Source: Caldilineaceae bacterium
Lineage (GTDB): Bacteria > Chloroflexota > Anaerolineae > Caldilineales > Caldilineaceae
Direction: 5' to 3'
NCBI GenBank assembly: GCA_020634755.1
Contig: JACKBC010000020.1
Coordinates: 1 to 64,000, forward strand
Length of the DNA: 64,000 nucleotides
Shown piece after piece: positions 18,006-26,318 of the stretch. The translations under genes and the position numbers were made by a program. The notes under the pieces were generated by a model. That model was not told where the DNA came from and did no database searches. It saw nothing but the letters and a program-made list of their open reading frames with translations. Position 1 is the first letter of the stretch; the number at the start of each line of letters is the position of its first letter.

Positions 18006-19544
18006 GTGAAGAATATAAATTGGCATGGCTCCCTAAACGTGGCGCTGCTGCTCATGGCAACATTTATGCTCTTTAATCGTGCGTCCACGCGGGCGCAGGC
18101 CGGCGCCAATTGCTCGGCGGCTTATTTTATAGACGAAACGCTGCCCTCCGGCGCGCGTTGGCAAATGTGTTGGGAACATCGCAACCGCGAAGGCATTATC
18201 TTTTATGATGTTTATTACACATCGCCCGACGGCACGCAGCGCAAGGTGCTGGCGCAGGCCGGTCTGGCCCAGGTTCACGTACCGTATGACGACAATAGCT
18301 CGCGCTATCACGACGTGTCCGATTACGGGCTGGGCGGCAGCTATTTAGACGATTTGGACAGCAGTGATTGTGTGGACGGGGTATTGTTGCGCCACAACGG
18401 CAAAGATGTGCTGTGCCAAAGCGTGCAGAAAAATGGCTATTTATATAAGTATCGCAATGCCCATCAATCGTCGTACGTGTTGACGCTTTTTAGCGTTTCA
18501 CATGTAGGAGAGTACAACTACATTCCCCAGTGGGTTTTTACCGATGATGGCGCCATTGAGCCATCCATGGGCGCAACGGGCCGTTTGCAGCGTTTTGGGG
18601 ATGATGCTCGCTACGGCTGGGAAATGGGGAACGGGCGCATTGGCATTGCCCATACGCACAACTATTATTGGCGGCTGGATTTTGATCTGGGTGAAGATGC
18701 CAATGATGATGTGGTTGAAGAATTTGAATTTGGCCCTGCCGGCGCAGTCACGCGCACGATTTCGCAGAGTACATTAGAGGTGGAAGCCGGACGCCAGGTG
18801 GCGCCGGAGCTAATGCGCTCGTGGCGCGTGCGCGATGGCTCTATTACCAATGCGGATGGACATCCCATTTCATATCACTTGGAGCCATTTGAAGTGGGTC
18901 ACCGCTTTATTGGGCCGGCTACCGAACCGTGGACCGTGAACAATTTCTATGTGACCAAATATAACAGCTGTGAAAAGTACGCTTCGCACAACCCCACGCT
19001 GGATGGTTGCGCGGGCGATCTATCCACGTTTGCCAATGGTGAAAGCCTGGTGGGGGCGGATATTGTATTGTGGTATGGCGTCTCTTTTCACCATCTGCCG
19101 CGCGATGAAGATGAACCCTACATGCACCTGCACACCAGTGGATTTCAGCTGATCCAGCGCGACTGGATGGCCGAAAGTGCATTGGCCGGGCTGGATACAG
19201 CCGCGGCCGTGACCTATACCCCTACAGTGACCTCTACCGAGACGTCTATCACTGCTACAGCGACATTTACCGCGACCAATACGCTTATGCCCGCGGCGGC
19301 TGTAGAAACGCCTGCCCCTCAAGCTTCTGTGACGCGGGCGCCAGAGCAGACCGCCACGCTAGCATCCACTGTTACCCCGGCGTCGGTTGCGGATACACCG
19401 CTGCCCACCGCTACAATGCGCGCGACCCCCACGGCCCAGCCCACGGCGACCGACCCCACAGGCGTAAACCTGGCGCAGCCCAATGCCGCCCCCCGCAATG
19501 AGCAGGCTGGCAAAACGCTTTATCTGCCTCTTGTGCTGCGGTAG
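18006..19544 (+). CDS. Secreted copper amine oxidase-like protein (catalytic domain)
   Basis: The product has about 512 residues from the GTG at 18006, which follows the upstream stop by one base and has TGGGG upstream; an ATG at 17928 would overlap the previous gene. A signal peptide ends AQA-GA. Asp106 in DVSDYGLG matches the catalytic base. Tyr170 in VGEYNY aligns with the tyrosine converted to topaquinone (usual N-Y-D, here E-Y-N). His216 and His218 (AHTHNYYWRLD) and the FHHLPRDED segment provide the copper ligands. These enzymes oxidise primary amines to aldehydes, releasing ammonia and hydrogen peroxide. The changed residues around the tyrosine leave activity uncertain. A Thr-rich spacer of about 90 residues follows, and the protein ends LYLPLVLR, possibly a surface-sorting signal. 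Confidence 0.78.
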   Translation: MKNINWHGSLNVALLLMATFMLFNRASTRAQAGANCSAAYFIDETLPSGARWQMCWEHRNREGIIFYDVYYTSPDGTQRKVLAQAGLAQVHVPYDDNSSRYHDVSDYGLGGSYLDDLDSSDCVDGVLLRHNGKDVLCQSVQKNGYLYKYRNAHQSSYVLTLFSVSHVGEYNYIPQWVFTDDGAIEPSMGATGRLQRFGDDARYGWEMGNGRIGIAHTHNYYWRLDFDLGEDANDDVVEEFEFGPAGAVTRTISQSTLEVEAGRQVAPELMRSWRVRDGSITNADGHPISYHLEPFEVGHRFIGPATEPWTVNNFYVTKYNSCEKYASHNPTLDGCAGDLSTFANGESLVGADIVLWYGVSFHHLPRDEDEPYMHLHTSGFQLIQRDWMAESALAGLDTAAAVTYTPTVTSTETSITATATFTATNTLMPAAAVETPAPQASVTRAPEQTATLASTVTPASVADTPLPTATMRATPTAQPTATDPTGVNLAQPNAAPRNEQAGKTLYLPLVLR

Positions 19545-19709
19545 AGCGTTCCCCATTTACCAACATAATTGACGTAACGATAACTACCCATTAACAGATG
19601 GTGCGACAGAATTTAATGCAAGCGTGTTAGAGTAGTGCATGGGAATTCCCTTGTGCAGATAAAGCGTTACCATTCATTGTTCATACACGCACATTGGGAG
19701 TAAAGCATC

Positions 19710-19934
19710 ATGAAGTCGTTGGATCCGCTTGCATTGTCGCTATTGCTTGATTTTGTGGGATTAGTTTGCTTGGCATTTTGGGGGGGAATCCTCCTGGACT
19801 GTATGTTTCGAGAACCCGAAGAGGGAACAGAACGTCTGGTGTGGGGCGTGTTTATTGGCATCACGCACATTCTGGGCGCGGCGATTTATCTGCTGTTTCG
19901 GCGGCCGCGTCGCATCCGGCTGCATGGTCAATAG
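19710..19934 (+). CDS. Small two-helix membrane protein (PLDc_N-like)
   Basis: The product has 74 residues and a GGGAG site 9 nt before the ATG. Two membrane segments are joined by an acidic loop (FREPEEGTE), and the tail is strongly basic (FRRPRRIRLHG). The order, including GITHILGAAIYLLFRR, matches the small PLDc_N-type domain found alone in many bacteria. The function is unknown. An 11-bp periodic TTAAC-like array lies upstream at 19569-19601, so phosphate control is possible. Confidence 0.65.
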   Translation: MKSLDPLALSLLLDFVGLVCLAFWGGILLDCMFREPEEGTERLVWGVFIGITHILGAAIYLLFRRPRRIRLHGQ

Positions 19935-19942
19935 TCAATATT

Positions 19943-20028
19943 CAGTCGATCGCAACGGCAGGCAGTGGGGTCGGTTTCACCATTCGCGACCGATGCCCAT
20001 CTCGCCAATACCGTTGCGGCGTACTGAT
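19943..20028. repeat. Family-2 inverted-repeat element (copy 2)
   Basis: The element runs from CAGTCGATCGCAACGGCAGG to ATACCGTTGCGGCGTACTGAT. The right end is the inverse of the left end of the copy at 10055. It fills the gap between the two small membrane protein genes. Confidence 0.75.
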
Positions 20029-20055
20029 ATTTGTGTCGGCTAATGAGGTGGTGAA

Positions 20056-20322
20056 ATGAGCTTGAATTTGGCGGGAGATGGTATGCAGGTGCTATTAGTA
20101 ACTTTTCTGTTGCTGTTTCCGCTGATCCTCATTGATACCGGCATGGGAGTGCTTTTCCTCTCAATTGCCATACGTGGTTCGTGGCCCGACCAATTTGTGC
20201 GTATTTTGACCTTTTTGTTCGGGGCCGTGCTGCTCACAAGCAGCACCGCTATTTTGGTCTGGGGCGCCTATGCATTTTGGACAAGCAACATGGCGTCGTT
20301 GGCCATTGTTAACTTGTTTTGA
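20056..20322 (+). CDS. Small hydrophobic membrane protein of unknown function
   Basis: The product has 88 residues and is mostly hydrophobic, with two predicted helices (VLLVTFLLLFPLILI and a region around FLFGAVLLTSSTAILVWGAY). GAGGTGG precedes the ATG at a normal distance. I recognise no family. Its place between another small membrane protein and the phosphate regulator, with Pho-box-like arrays after it, suggests a membrane accessory of that region, but nothing shows the role directly. Confidence 0.55.
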   Translation: MSLNLAGDGMQVLLVTFLLLFPLILIDTGMGVLFLSIAIRGSWPDQFVRILTFLFGAVLLTSSTAILVWGAYAFWTSNMASLAIVNLF

Positions 20323-20335
20323 AAATAACACATTA

Positions 20336-20368
20336 TTAACCATCTGTTGGCGTCCATTTAATACTCAC
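20336..20368. promoter_or_regulatory. 11-bp periodic TTAAC-like array (Pho-box candidate 1)
   Basis: Three consecutive 11-bp units begin with TT: TTAACCATCTG, TTGGCGTCCAT and TTAATACTCAC. Pho boxes bound by PhoB-type regulators are direct repeats with an 11-bp period. The array lies upstream of the response regulator gene. An open frame at 20409-20735 covers part of the gap but has no ribosome binding site and no protein-like features. Confidence 0.4.
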
Positions 20369-20633
20369 ATGTCAGAATCGAGATAGGCCTGTGGCTGTCT
20401 AACAGGCGTTGATATGTGCAAGACGGTTGGGGAATCAGCTTGCTCTGTCAGTCTCGTTCTATTCATCTTGGCAAAGGTTGTATCGTCAATTGGGCTCCGA
20501 TATCTATCGGATGATGTGCAGGCTTTGTGAGATGAATCTTCCTTTTCTACCCTCTCTATACCTCTTTCCTCTCAAGCAGGGTCTACATTCGTTTTCGAGT
20601 GTGGGCCCTGTTTGTTTTTGGGATTACACAATA

Positions 20634-20666
20634 TTAACCGTTTGTTATTTCGCCGTTAACTTTGGC
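20634..20666. promoter_or_regulatory. 11-bp periodic TTAAC array (Pho-box candidate 2)
   Basis: Three 11-bp units are seen: TTAACCGTTTG, TTATTTCGCCG and TTAACTTTGGC. They lie about 90 bp before the response regulator start. The unit start and period agree with the arrays at 20336 and 21509. Confidence 0.5.
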
Positions 20667-20755
20667 TCTCTATTCTGGCCCAAACGGGTATGGTTTAATT
20701 CAGCCAAGGTGAGCCTGTTTGTTTCCGGAAACTAGCCCGCAGAAAATGATGGATT

Positions 20756-21478
20756 ATGTCTGAAAAAATATTGGTCGTTGAAGATGAACCCAGCCTTTCG
20801 GATGCGCTGGAATACAATTTGCGTCAACAAGGCTATGATGTAGTTGTGGCGAATGATGGGGCGAATGCCATTCGCACGGCGCGTGCGGAAAAGCCCGATC
20901 TGATCTTGCTGGACATTATGCTGCCGCAGATTGATGGCATTGAGGTGTGTCGTACGCTGCGCCCCGAAACCATGTCGCCGATTGTCATGTTAACCGCGCT
21001 GGATGATGAGATCGATCGCGTGGTTGGCCTGGAGGTGGGCGCCGATGATTATATTGCCAAGCCTTTTAGCATGCGCGAACTGATGGCGCGCGTAAAGGCC
21101 CATTTACGGCGCACGCGCATCTTTGAAGAGCACATGGAAGAATCGCTGCAAAATGCATCCGCACGCACCATCGATATTGAGACGCGCACCTTTGGTGATT
21201 TGGTGATCGACGTCGATGGCCGTCGCGTTATGTGCCGCGGCGAATGGTTTCATCTCAAGCCCATGGAGTTTGAGCTGTTGGCCTTCTTTGCCAAACATCA
21301 CGGCATTGCCCTGAGCCGCGAACAGTTGCTCCAGCAAGTGTGGGGGTGGGACTATACGGCCGGCAGCCGCACGGTGGATGTGCATGTGCGCTGGCTGCGC
21401 GAAAAAATTGAGGAAGATCCGGCCGAACCGGTACGTATTGTCACCGTGCGGGGCGTGGGCTATCGCTTTGATGGCTGA
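20756..21478 (+). CDS. OmpR/PhoB-family response regulator
   Basis: The product has 240 residues. The receiver domain has the acidic pair EDE near residue 10, the phospho-acceptor Asp53 (LLDIMLP) and the conserved Lys in AKPFS. The C-terminal winged-helix domain ends in the typical RTVDVHVRWLREKIE ... VRGVGYRFDG. A linker of about 25 residues contains acidic and Asn/Ala-rich sequence. The direct neighbour is pstS, and the 11-bp repeat arrays before both genes support a PhoB-like role controlling phosphate uptake, including its own gene. No histidine kinase gene (PhoR) is in the window, so its partner must be elsewhere. Confidence 0.9.
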   Translation: MSEKILVVEDEPSLSDALEYNLRQQGYDVVVANDGANAIRTARAEKPDLILLDIMLPQIDGIEVCRTLRPETMSPIVMLTALDDEIDRVVGLEVGADDYIAKPFSMRELMARVKAHLRRTRIFEEHMEESLQNASARTIDIETRTFGDLVIDVDGRRVMCRGEWFHLKPMEFELLAFFAKHHGIALSREQLLQQVWGWDYTAGSRTVDVHVRWLREKIEEDPAEPVRIVTVRGVGYRFDG

Positions 21479-21508
21479 TGGGCTCATTTGGCGAACCCCT
21501 GCTATTTG

Positions 21509-21552
21509 TTAACGATTCATTTACATATCGTTGCTGATGCGTTAAATCTGAT
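21509..21552. promoter_or_regulatory. Four-unit 11-bp array upstream of pstS (Pho-box candidate 3)
   Basis: Units TTAACGATTCA, TTTACATATCG, TTGCTGATGCG and TTAAATCTGAT follow each other without gaps, about 110 bp before the pstS start. This is the longest of the arrays and sits where a PhoB-type activator of the pst operon would bind. Confidence 0.55.
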
Positions 21553-21663
21553 CAGATATTCTTTAGCTTGTAGTCGCTATTGGACTGCAATTAGAGCAAC
21601 ATATTGCTCTTCAATCATAAATTGTCACGTATAACAGAATTGAAATCAAGGAGAAAATCTAAG

Positions 21664-22719
21664 ATGCGACAACTAATTGGGATCACTTTGTTGATATCCA
21701 TGTTACTGTTGGCGGCCTGTCCGGCCTCCACACCAGCGGCTCCAGAAGCCGCCCCCGCCGAGGCCGAAGCGACCGCCACCGAGGCCCCGGCTGAGGAAGC
21801 AGCCGCCGAAGAGCCGGCTGCCGAAGAGCCGGCTGCCGACGAAGCCATGTCTGATAATATTTTGCCGGAAGTTGACCCGACCGAGCTGAGCGGCGATATT
21901 ATTACGGCGGGTAGCTCAACCGTCTTCCCGCTGGCCGAGGCCATGGCCGCCCGCTTTAAGGATGAGGGCTTTAGCGGCAACATCACCATCGATTCGATTG
22001 GTTCGGGCGCCGGTTTCGAGCGCTTCTGTGTGGCTGGAGAGTCCGATATCTCCAACGCCAGCCGCGCCATTAAGGATTCTGAGATCGAATCGTGCAAGGC
22101 CATTGGCCGCACGCCCATTGAATTCCGCGTCGGCACCGATGCCCTGGCCGTGGTCGTGAATCCGGCCAATGACTTCCTGACCGATGCTTCTCTTGAAGAG
22201 CTGGCCCAGATCTTCACCGCCGAGAAGTGGTCAGACGTCAACCCCGACTGGCCCGCCGAAGATATTCTGCGCTTTATCCCCGGCACCGATTCCGGTACGT
22301 TTGACTACTTTGTGGAAGCCGTCTTTGACCAGGATGAAGAACCCATTTTGGCTGCGCCCAATACTCAGCTGAGTGAGGATGACAACGTGCTGGTGCAGGG
22401 CGTGGAAGGCAGTCCGTACGCCATTGGTTTCTTTGGCTACGCCTACTATGAAGAAAATGCTGACCGGCTGAATATTCTTTCCATTGAAGGGATTGAGGCC
22501 AACTTCGACACTGTTGAAGCTGCTGAGTATCCCCTGGCCCGCCCGCTCTTTATGTATTCCGATGCCAGCATTCTACAAGAAAAGCCCCAGGTTGCTGCCT
22601 ACATCAACTTCTTCCTGACCTTTGTCAATGAAGAAATTGAAACCGTGGGGTATTTCCCGGCCAGCGACGAAGCCCTGAATGGCGCCAAAGAAGCGCTGCT
22701 CGCCGGAATGGGGCAGTAG
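21664..22719 (+). CDS. pstS: Phosphate-binding lipoprotein of the Pst transporter
   Basis: The product has 351 residues from the ATG at 21664, which has AAGGAG upstream; the longer open frame start is not used. A lipoprotein signal ends LLAAC, followed by an Ala/Glu-rich spacer of about 45 residues that holds the domain away from the membrane. The PBP-like fold shows TAGSSTVFPLAEAMA and GSGAGFERFC, the phosphate-binding loops of PstS, and later PGTDSGTFDYF. It captures phosphate outside the membrane and hands it to PstC/PstA. It is the first gene of the operon, with a Pho-box-like array upstream and a strong hairpin before pstC. Confidence 0.95.
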   Translation: MRQLIGITLLISMLLLAACPASTPAAPEAAPAEAEATATEAPAEEAAAEEPAAEEPAADEAMSDNILPEVDPTELSGDIITAGSSTVFPLAEAMAARFKDEGFSGNITIDSIGSGAGFERFCVAGESDISNASRAIKDSEIESCKAIGRTPIEFRVGTDALAVVVNPANDFLTDASLEELAQIFTAEKWSDVNPDWPAEDILRFIPGTDSGTFDYFVEAVFDQDEEPILAAPNTQLSEDDNVLVQGVEGSPYAIGFFGYAYYEENADRLNILSIEGIEANFDTVEAAEYPLARPLFMYSDASILQEKPQVAAYINFFLTFVNEEIETVGYFPASDEALNGAKEALLAGMGQ

Positions 22720-22756
22720 TATTAAGAATAGCGTTTGTGCGTAATGTAATTGGGGT

Positions 22757-22802
22757 GGGGGTTAGGCATTGGGCCTCATGTTTTAGCCAATGCCTAACCC
22801 CC
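22757..22802 (+). terminator. Strong hairpin between pstS and pstC
   Basis: GGGGGTTAGGCATTGG pairs with its exact complement over 16 bp around a 14-nt loop. No T-run follows. It probably acts as a partial terminator or as a 3' stabiliser that lets pstS, the periplasmic component, be made in excess of the permease subunits. Confidence 0.6.
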
Positions 22803-22913
22803 ATTCCCATTCCCATATCCCCAACCACCTGTTTGGCTATAGAAACGCCCATATAGTTGCACGATTAGCGTATTTACACTGGATGACAACCTATGCAAGA
22901 GGGTATGACAAAA

Positions 22914-23849
22914 ATGAGCGAGAGAAGCCTGACCATCACAGGAGCGCCGGCAATCAATCTGCGCCGCCAGCGCCGGCCTGGAGAAACGCTGATTCAGGTC
23001 TTTCTATTTCTATGCGGCGCAATCTCCATTTTGACCACTATCGGCATTGTATACATTTTGGGTCGCGAATCGTGGCTCTTTTTCCGGCTGGATGAGGTGA
23101 CATTCACCAAGTTCTTCTTGACGACACAGTGGCAGCCCGCCATTGGGAAGTTTGGCATTTGGGCGCTGGCCACGGCAACGCTGGTAACCAGCTTTATCGC
23201 CATGCTGATTGCGCTGCCGCTGGGGTTGGGCGTCGCCATCTATCTGAGCGAATATGCGTCGGAACGCGCCCGCTCTTTGCTCAAGCCCATTTTGGAAGTC
23301 CTGGCCGGCGTGCCCACCGTGGTTTACGGCTATTTTGCCCTGACCTTTATGACGCCGCTGCTGCGCGTCATTTTCGGCGGTCAGGTGCAAATTTACAATA
23401 CGGCATCAGCGGGTATTGTAATCGGCATTCTGATTCTGCCGCTGGTCAGCTCCATGAGTGAAGACGCCCTGCGCTCTGTGCCCAACGCCTTGCGCGAAGC
23501 GGCCTACGGCCTTGGCGCCACCAAGCTGGAAACCGCGCTGAAGGTGGTGCTGCCGGCGGCCCTTTCCGGCATTGCCGCCGCCTTTATTGTGGCCATTTCG
23601 CGTGCAATCGGCGAAACCATGATCGTGGCCATTGCAGCTGGCGCTGGCCCCAATTTTACCTTCAACCCCTTTAATTCCGCCGAAACCATGACTGGCCACA
23701 TTGTGCGTATTAGCGGCGGTGACCTAAGTTACGATTCAATTGATTACAACAGCATTTTCGCCATTGGTATGATGCTGTTTATTATTACGCTGGGGCTCAA
23801 TGTGATTAGCCGCCAGGTGGTGCGCCGCTTCCGTGAGGTATATGAATAA
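22914..23849 (+). CDS. pstC: Phosphate ABC transporter permease PstC
   Basis: The product has about 311 residues. The ATG at 22914 is preferred over 22893 and 22905 because AAGAGGG lies ten bases before it. It has six membrane segments. The conserved permease loop EAAYGLGATKLETALKVVLPAALSGI-type sequence contacts PstB, and AGVPTVVYGYFAL is typical of PstC. With PstA it forms the membrane channel for phosphate. Its stop codon overlaps the pstA start by one base (TAATG), so the two subunits are translationally coupled. Confidence 0.94.
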   Translation: MSERSLTITGAPAINLRRQRRPGETLIQVFLFLCGAISILTTIGIVYILGRESWLFFRLDEVTFTKFFLTTQWQPAIGKFGIWALATATLVTSFIAMLIALPLGLGVAIYLSEYASERARSLLKPILEVLAGVPTVVYGYFALTFMTPLLRVIFGGQVQIYNTASAGIVIGILILPLVSSMSEDALRSVPNALREAAYGLGATKLETALKVVLPAALSGIAAAFIVAISRAIGETMIVAIAAGAGPNFTFNPFNSAETMTGHIVRISGGDLSYDSIDYNSIFAIGMMLFIITLGLNVISRQVVRRFREVYE

Positions 23850-25123
23850 TGGCAAAACAAGATATGGCAAAAAAACGCACCGTAAACGGCATGCCCCAGG
23901 GCGCAGATTTTAAAAAGAGCATGGAGGCGCGCAAACGACGCGGCTTCATCTGGGCCATCCTCTTTCAAGCTTCGATGATTGTGGGCATTGTGGCGCTGTC
24001 GGCGCTGCTTTACAACGTGATGAATCAGTCGTTTGGCTATGTGGCAATTGAAAATTCAGTCGAGCCAGAAACGCTGGCGATTAATGGGACGCCGCTGGAA
24101 GAGCTATCTAAAGAGCAGCTCATTCCCATTTTGGAAGCTCACGTTTCCAAAGGCTTGATGCGCCGCTTGGAAAAGGACCAGCCCTTTGCCGAGCGCAGCC
24201 GCGATAATGTCTATGAATTGATTCTGGAACGCGTGGTCGAACCGCAAACGGAAGCCAGCTGGTCGCTGGTGGACTCGCTGCTGCATCGCTCGGAGATTAT
24301 GCAGGAAGCGCAGACAGATTATCCCAATGCGCATCTGAAATTCCGCAGCTGGCTCAATGCCTCGTTTGTTAAAAATCAGCAGTCCAGCACGCCCGATTTG
24401 GCTGGTGTCCGCACCGCTATTTTTGGCTCGCTGTGGACAATTTTGATTACGCTGCTCTTTGCGCTGCCGGTGGGGGTGGGCGCGGCTGTCTATTTGGAAG
24501 AATATGCGGCTGACAATATGCTCAACCGGCTGATCAAAACCAACATTGATAACCTGGCCGGAGTGCCGTCCATTATTTATGGCATGTTGGGGTTGGCCAT
24601 TTTTGTGCGTGCGCTGGAGCCGTTGACTAGTGGCGCCCTCTTTGGCGTGGTGGACGATACGACGGCCAATGGGCGCACCATTCTGTCGGCGGGCCTGACG
24701 CTGGGGCTGCTGGTGTTGCCGCTGATTATCATCAACGCCCAGGAAGCCATTCGCGCCGTGCCCAGTTCGCTGCGCGAGGCGGGATATGGTCTGGGCGCCA
24801 CCAAGTGGCAGGTGATCTGGTCGCACGTACTGGGCAGCGCGTTGCCCGGTATTCTTACCGGCAACATTCTGGCCATGTCGCGCGCCATTGGCGAAACCGC
24901 GCCGCTGGTGGTGGTGGGTGCTTCTGCCTTTGTGGCGTTGGACCCCAATGGCCCATTTTCAAAGTTTACGACGCTGCCCGTGCAAATTTATCAATGGACA
25001 GCCAGGCCGCAAGATCAATTTCGCAACATTGCGGCCGCCGCCATTTTGGTGTTGCTGATTCTGTTGCTTACGCTCAACGCCTCGGCGGTCCTGCTGCGCA
25101 ACCGATACAGCCAAAAGCTATAG
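23849..25123 (+). CDS. pstA: Phosphate ABC transporter permease PstA
   Basis: The product has 424 residues, over 100 longer than the common PstA. The extra part lies between the first membrane helix (about residues 30-55) and the permease core (from about residue 180). It is an extracytoplasmic, acidic and helical region (EPETLAINGTPLEELSKEQ onward). The core has LAGVPSIIYGMLGLAIF, EAGYGLGATKWQVIW and SRAIGETAPLV, all conserved in PstA. It starts on the overlapping stop of pstC. The inserted region may contact the binding protein; this is only an inference. Confidence 0.93.
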   Translation: MAKQDMAKKRTVNGMPQGADFKKSMEARKRRGFIWAILFQASMIVGIVALSALLYNVMNQSFGYVAIENSVEPETLAINGTPLEELSKEQLIPILEAHVSKGLMRRLEKDQPFAERSRDNVYELILERVVEPQTEASWSLVDSLLHRSEIMQEAQTDYPNAHLKFRSWLNASFVKNQQSSTPDLAGVRTAIFGSLWTILITLLFALPVGVGAAVYLEEYAADNMLNRLIKTNIDNLAGVPSIIYGMLGLAIFVRALEPLTSGALFGVVDDTTANGRTILSAGLTLGLLVLPLIIINAQEAIRAVPSSLREAGYGLGATKWQVIWSHVLGSALPGILTGNILAMSRAIGETAPLVVVGASAFVALDPNGPFSKFTTLPVQIYQWTARPQDQFRNIAAAAILVLLILLLTLNASAVLLRNRYSQKL

Positions 25124-25183
25124 TCAAGGCAGCGCTACTGTTGTGAATATGTGAATAGTTTAGTATTAATAAGGAGCAAACGA

Positions 25184-26023
25184 ATGACCGTTGCTGCTCA
25201 AGCAGTGGGAGAATATCTGGCGGATAAGGCGAGCGTGGCAACGTCATCGTCTACCCCGCACAATGTAGTAATCGAAGCCCGCGATCTAAATGTGCATTAT
25301 GGGAGTTTTCACGCCGTGCGCGGCGTAAACCTAGCCGTGGAGCGTCGCAAAATTACGGCGATGATTGGACCATCCGGATGTGGCAAAAGCACGGTGCTGC
25401 GCTGCTTCAACCGCATGAACGATCTGGTGCAGATCGCCCGCATTGATGGTCAAATCTACTTTCAGGGCCAGAATATCTATGCCCCCGAGGTGGATCCCGT
25501 GGAAGTGCGCCGCCGCATTGGCATGGTCTTTCAGAAGCCCAACCCGTTCCCCAAATCGATTTATGAAAATATTGCCTGGGGTGCTAAGATCAATGGGTTT
25601 AAGGGCAACATGGATGAACTCGTCGAGCATTCGTTAAAGCGGGCGGCGCTGTGGGACGAGGTGAAGGATAAGCTGCAACAGAATGCGCTGGGGCTTTCCG
25701 GCGGCCAGCAGCAGCGCCTTTGCATTGCGCGCACCATTGCCGTTCAGCCGGAAATTATTCTCATGGATGAGCCATGTTCGGCGCTGGATCCCATTGCCAC
25801 ATTGCGCATTGAAGATTTGATGCAGGAGCTTTCGGAAGAATATACAATTATTATTGTGACCCACAACATGCAGCAGGCGGCGCGTGTTTCTGACTACACG
25901 GCATTTTTTATGGTGGATGAAGGCCGCACGGGTCATTTGGTGGAATATAACGAAACAAAGCAGATGTTTACCAAGCCCGCCGATCAGCGTACAGAAGATT
26001 ACATTACTGGCCGCTTTGGATAG
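25184..26023 (+). CDS. pstB: Phosphate ABC transporter ATP-binding protein PstB
   Basis: The product has 279 residues. The ATG at 25184 follows AAGGAG by 8 nt; the 11-codon upstream extension is rejected. The Walker A motif GPSGCGKST, the Q-loop in VFQKPNPFPKSIYENIAWG (the PstB hallmark), the signature LSGGQQQR and Walker B IILMDEP are all present. It powers phosphate uptake. It begins about 60 bp after pstA, is read in the same operon, and is followed by a family-2 repeat before phoU. Confidence 0.97.
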   Translation: MTVAAQAVGEYLADKASVATSSSTPHNVVIEARDLNVHYGSFHAVRGVNLAVERRKITAMIGPSGCGKSTVLRCFNRMNDLVQIARIDGQIYFQGQNIYAPEVDPVEVRRRIGMVFQKPNPFPKSIYENIAWGAKINGFKGNMDELVEHSLKRAALWDEVKDKLQQNALGLSGGQQQRLCIARTIAVQPEIILMDEPCSALDPIATLRIEDLMQELSEEYTIIIVTHNMQQAARVSDYTAFFMVDEGRTGHLVEYNETKQMFTKPADQRTEDYITGRFG

Positions 26024-26024
26024 A

Positions 26025-26115
26025 CTGTCAGCGGATCGCAACGACAAGGGATAGGGCTAGATTCACCGTTCGAGAACGATGCCTGAATTGCCAACACCGT
26101 TGCCGTGTGCTGACG
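26025..26115. repeat. Family-2 inverted-repeat element (copy 3)
   Basis: The element runs from CTGTCAGCGGATCGCAACG to CACCGTTGCCGTGTGCTGAC. It starts immediately after the pstB stop codon. Its palindromic form could fold in the pstB mRNA 3' end. Confidence 0.7.
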
Positions 26116-26233
26116 ATGCAGATGCTGTATAAGAAGGTTGCGTGAGGTGCCGGATTTGCGCGGTTTTGCCCAAAAAATTCAAACAAATCCGATTGATCTG
26201 TTTATGCGTATCGTTGCGCTATTTTTTTGTTGG

Positions 26234-26262
26234 TTGACAAAAATGCCAAACTATTGTTTGAT
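26234..26262 (+). promoter_or_regulatory. Candidate sigma-70 type promoter for phoU
   Basis: TTGACA at 26234-26239 and TTTGAT at 26257-26262 are separated by 17 bp, about 60 bp before the phoU start. It suggests phoU can be transcribed separately from pst. Confidence 0.4.
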
Positions 26263-26318
26263 CTAGGGTAACGATTACGAATCTATCCGTACACGGAGTA
26301 ACCATTTGAGAGGGCCGT

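Noticed and set aside
20409..20735. 108-codon open frame before the response regulator
   Set aside because: No ribosome binding site, unlikely composition and overlap with a Pho-box-like array; treated as non-coding.
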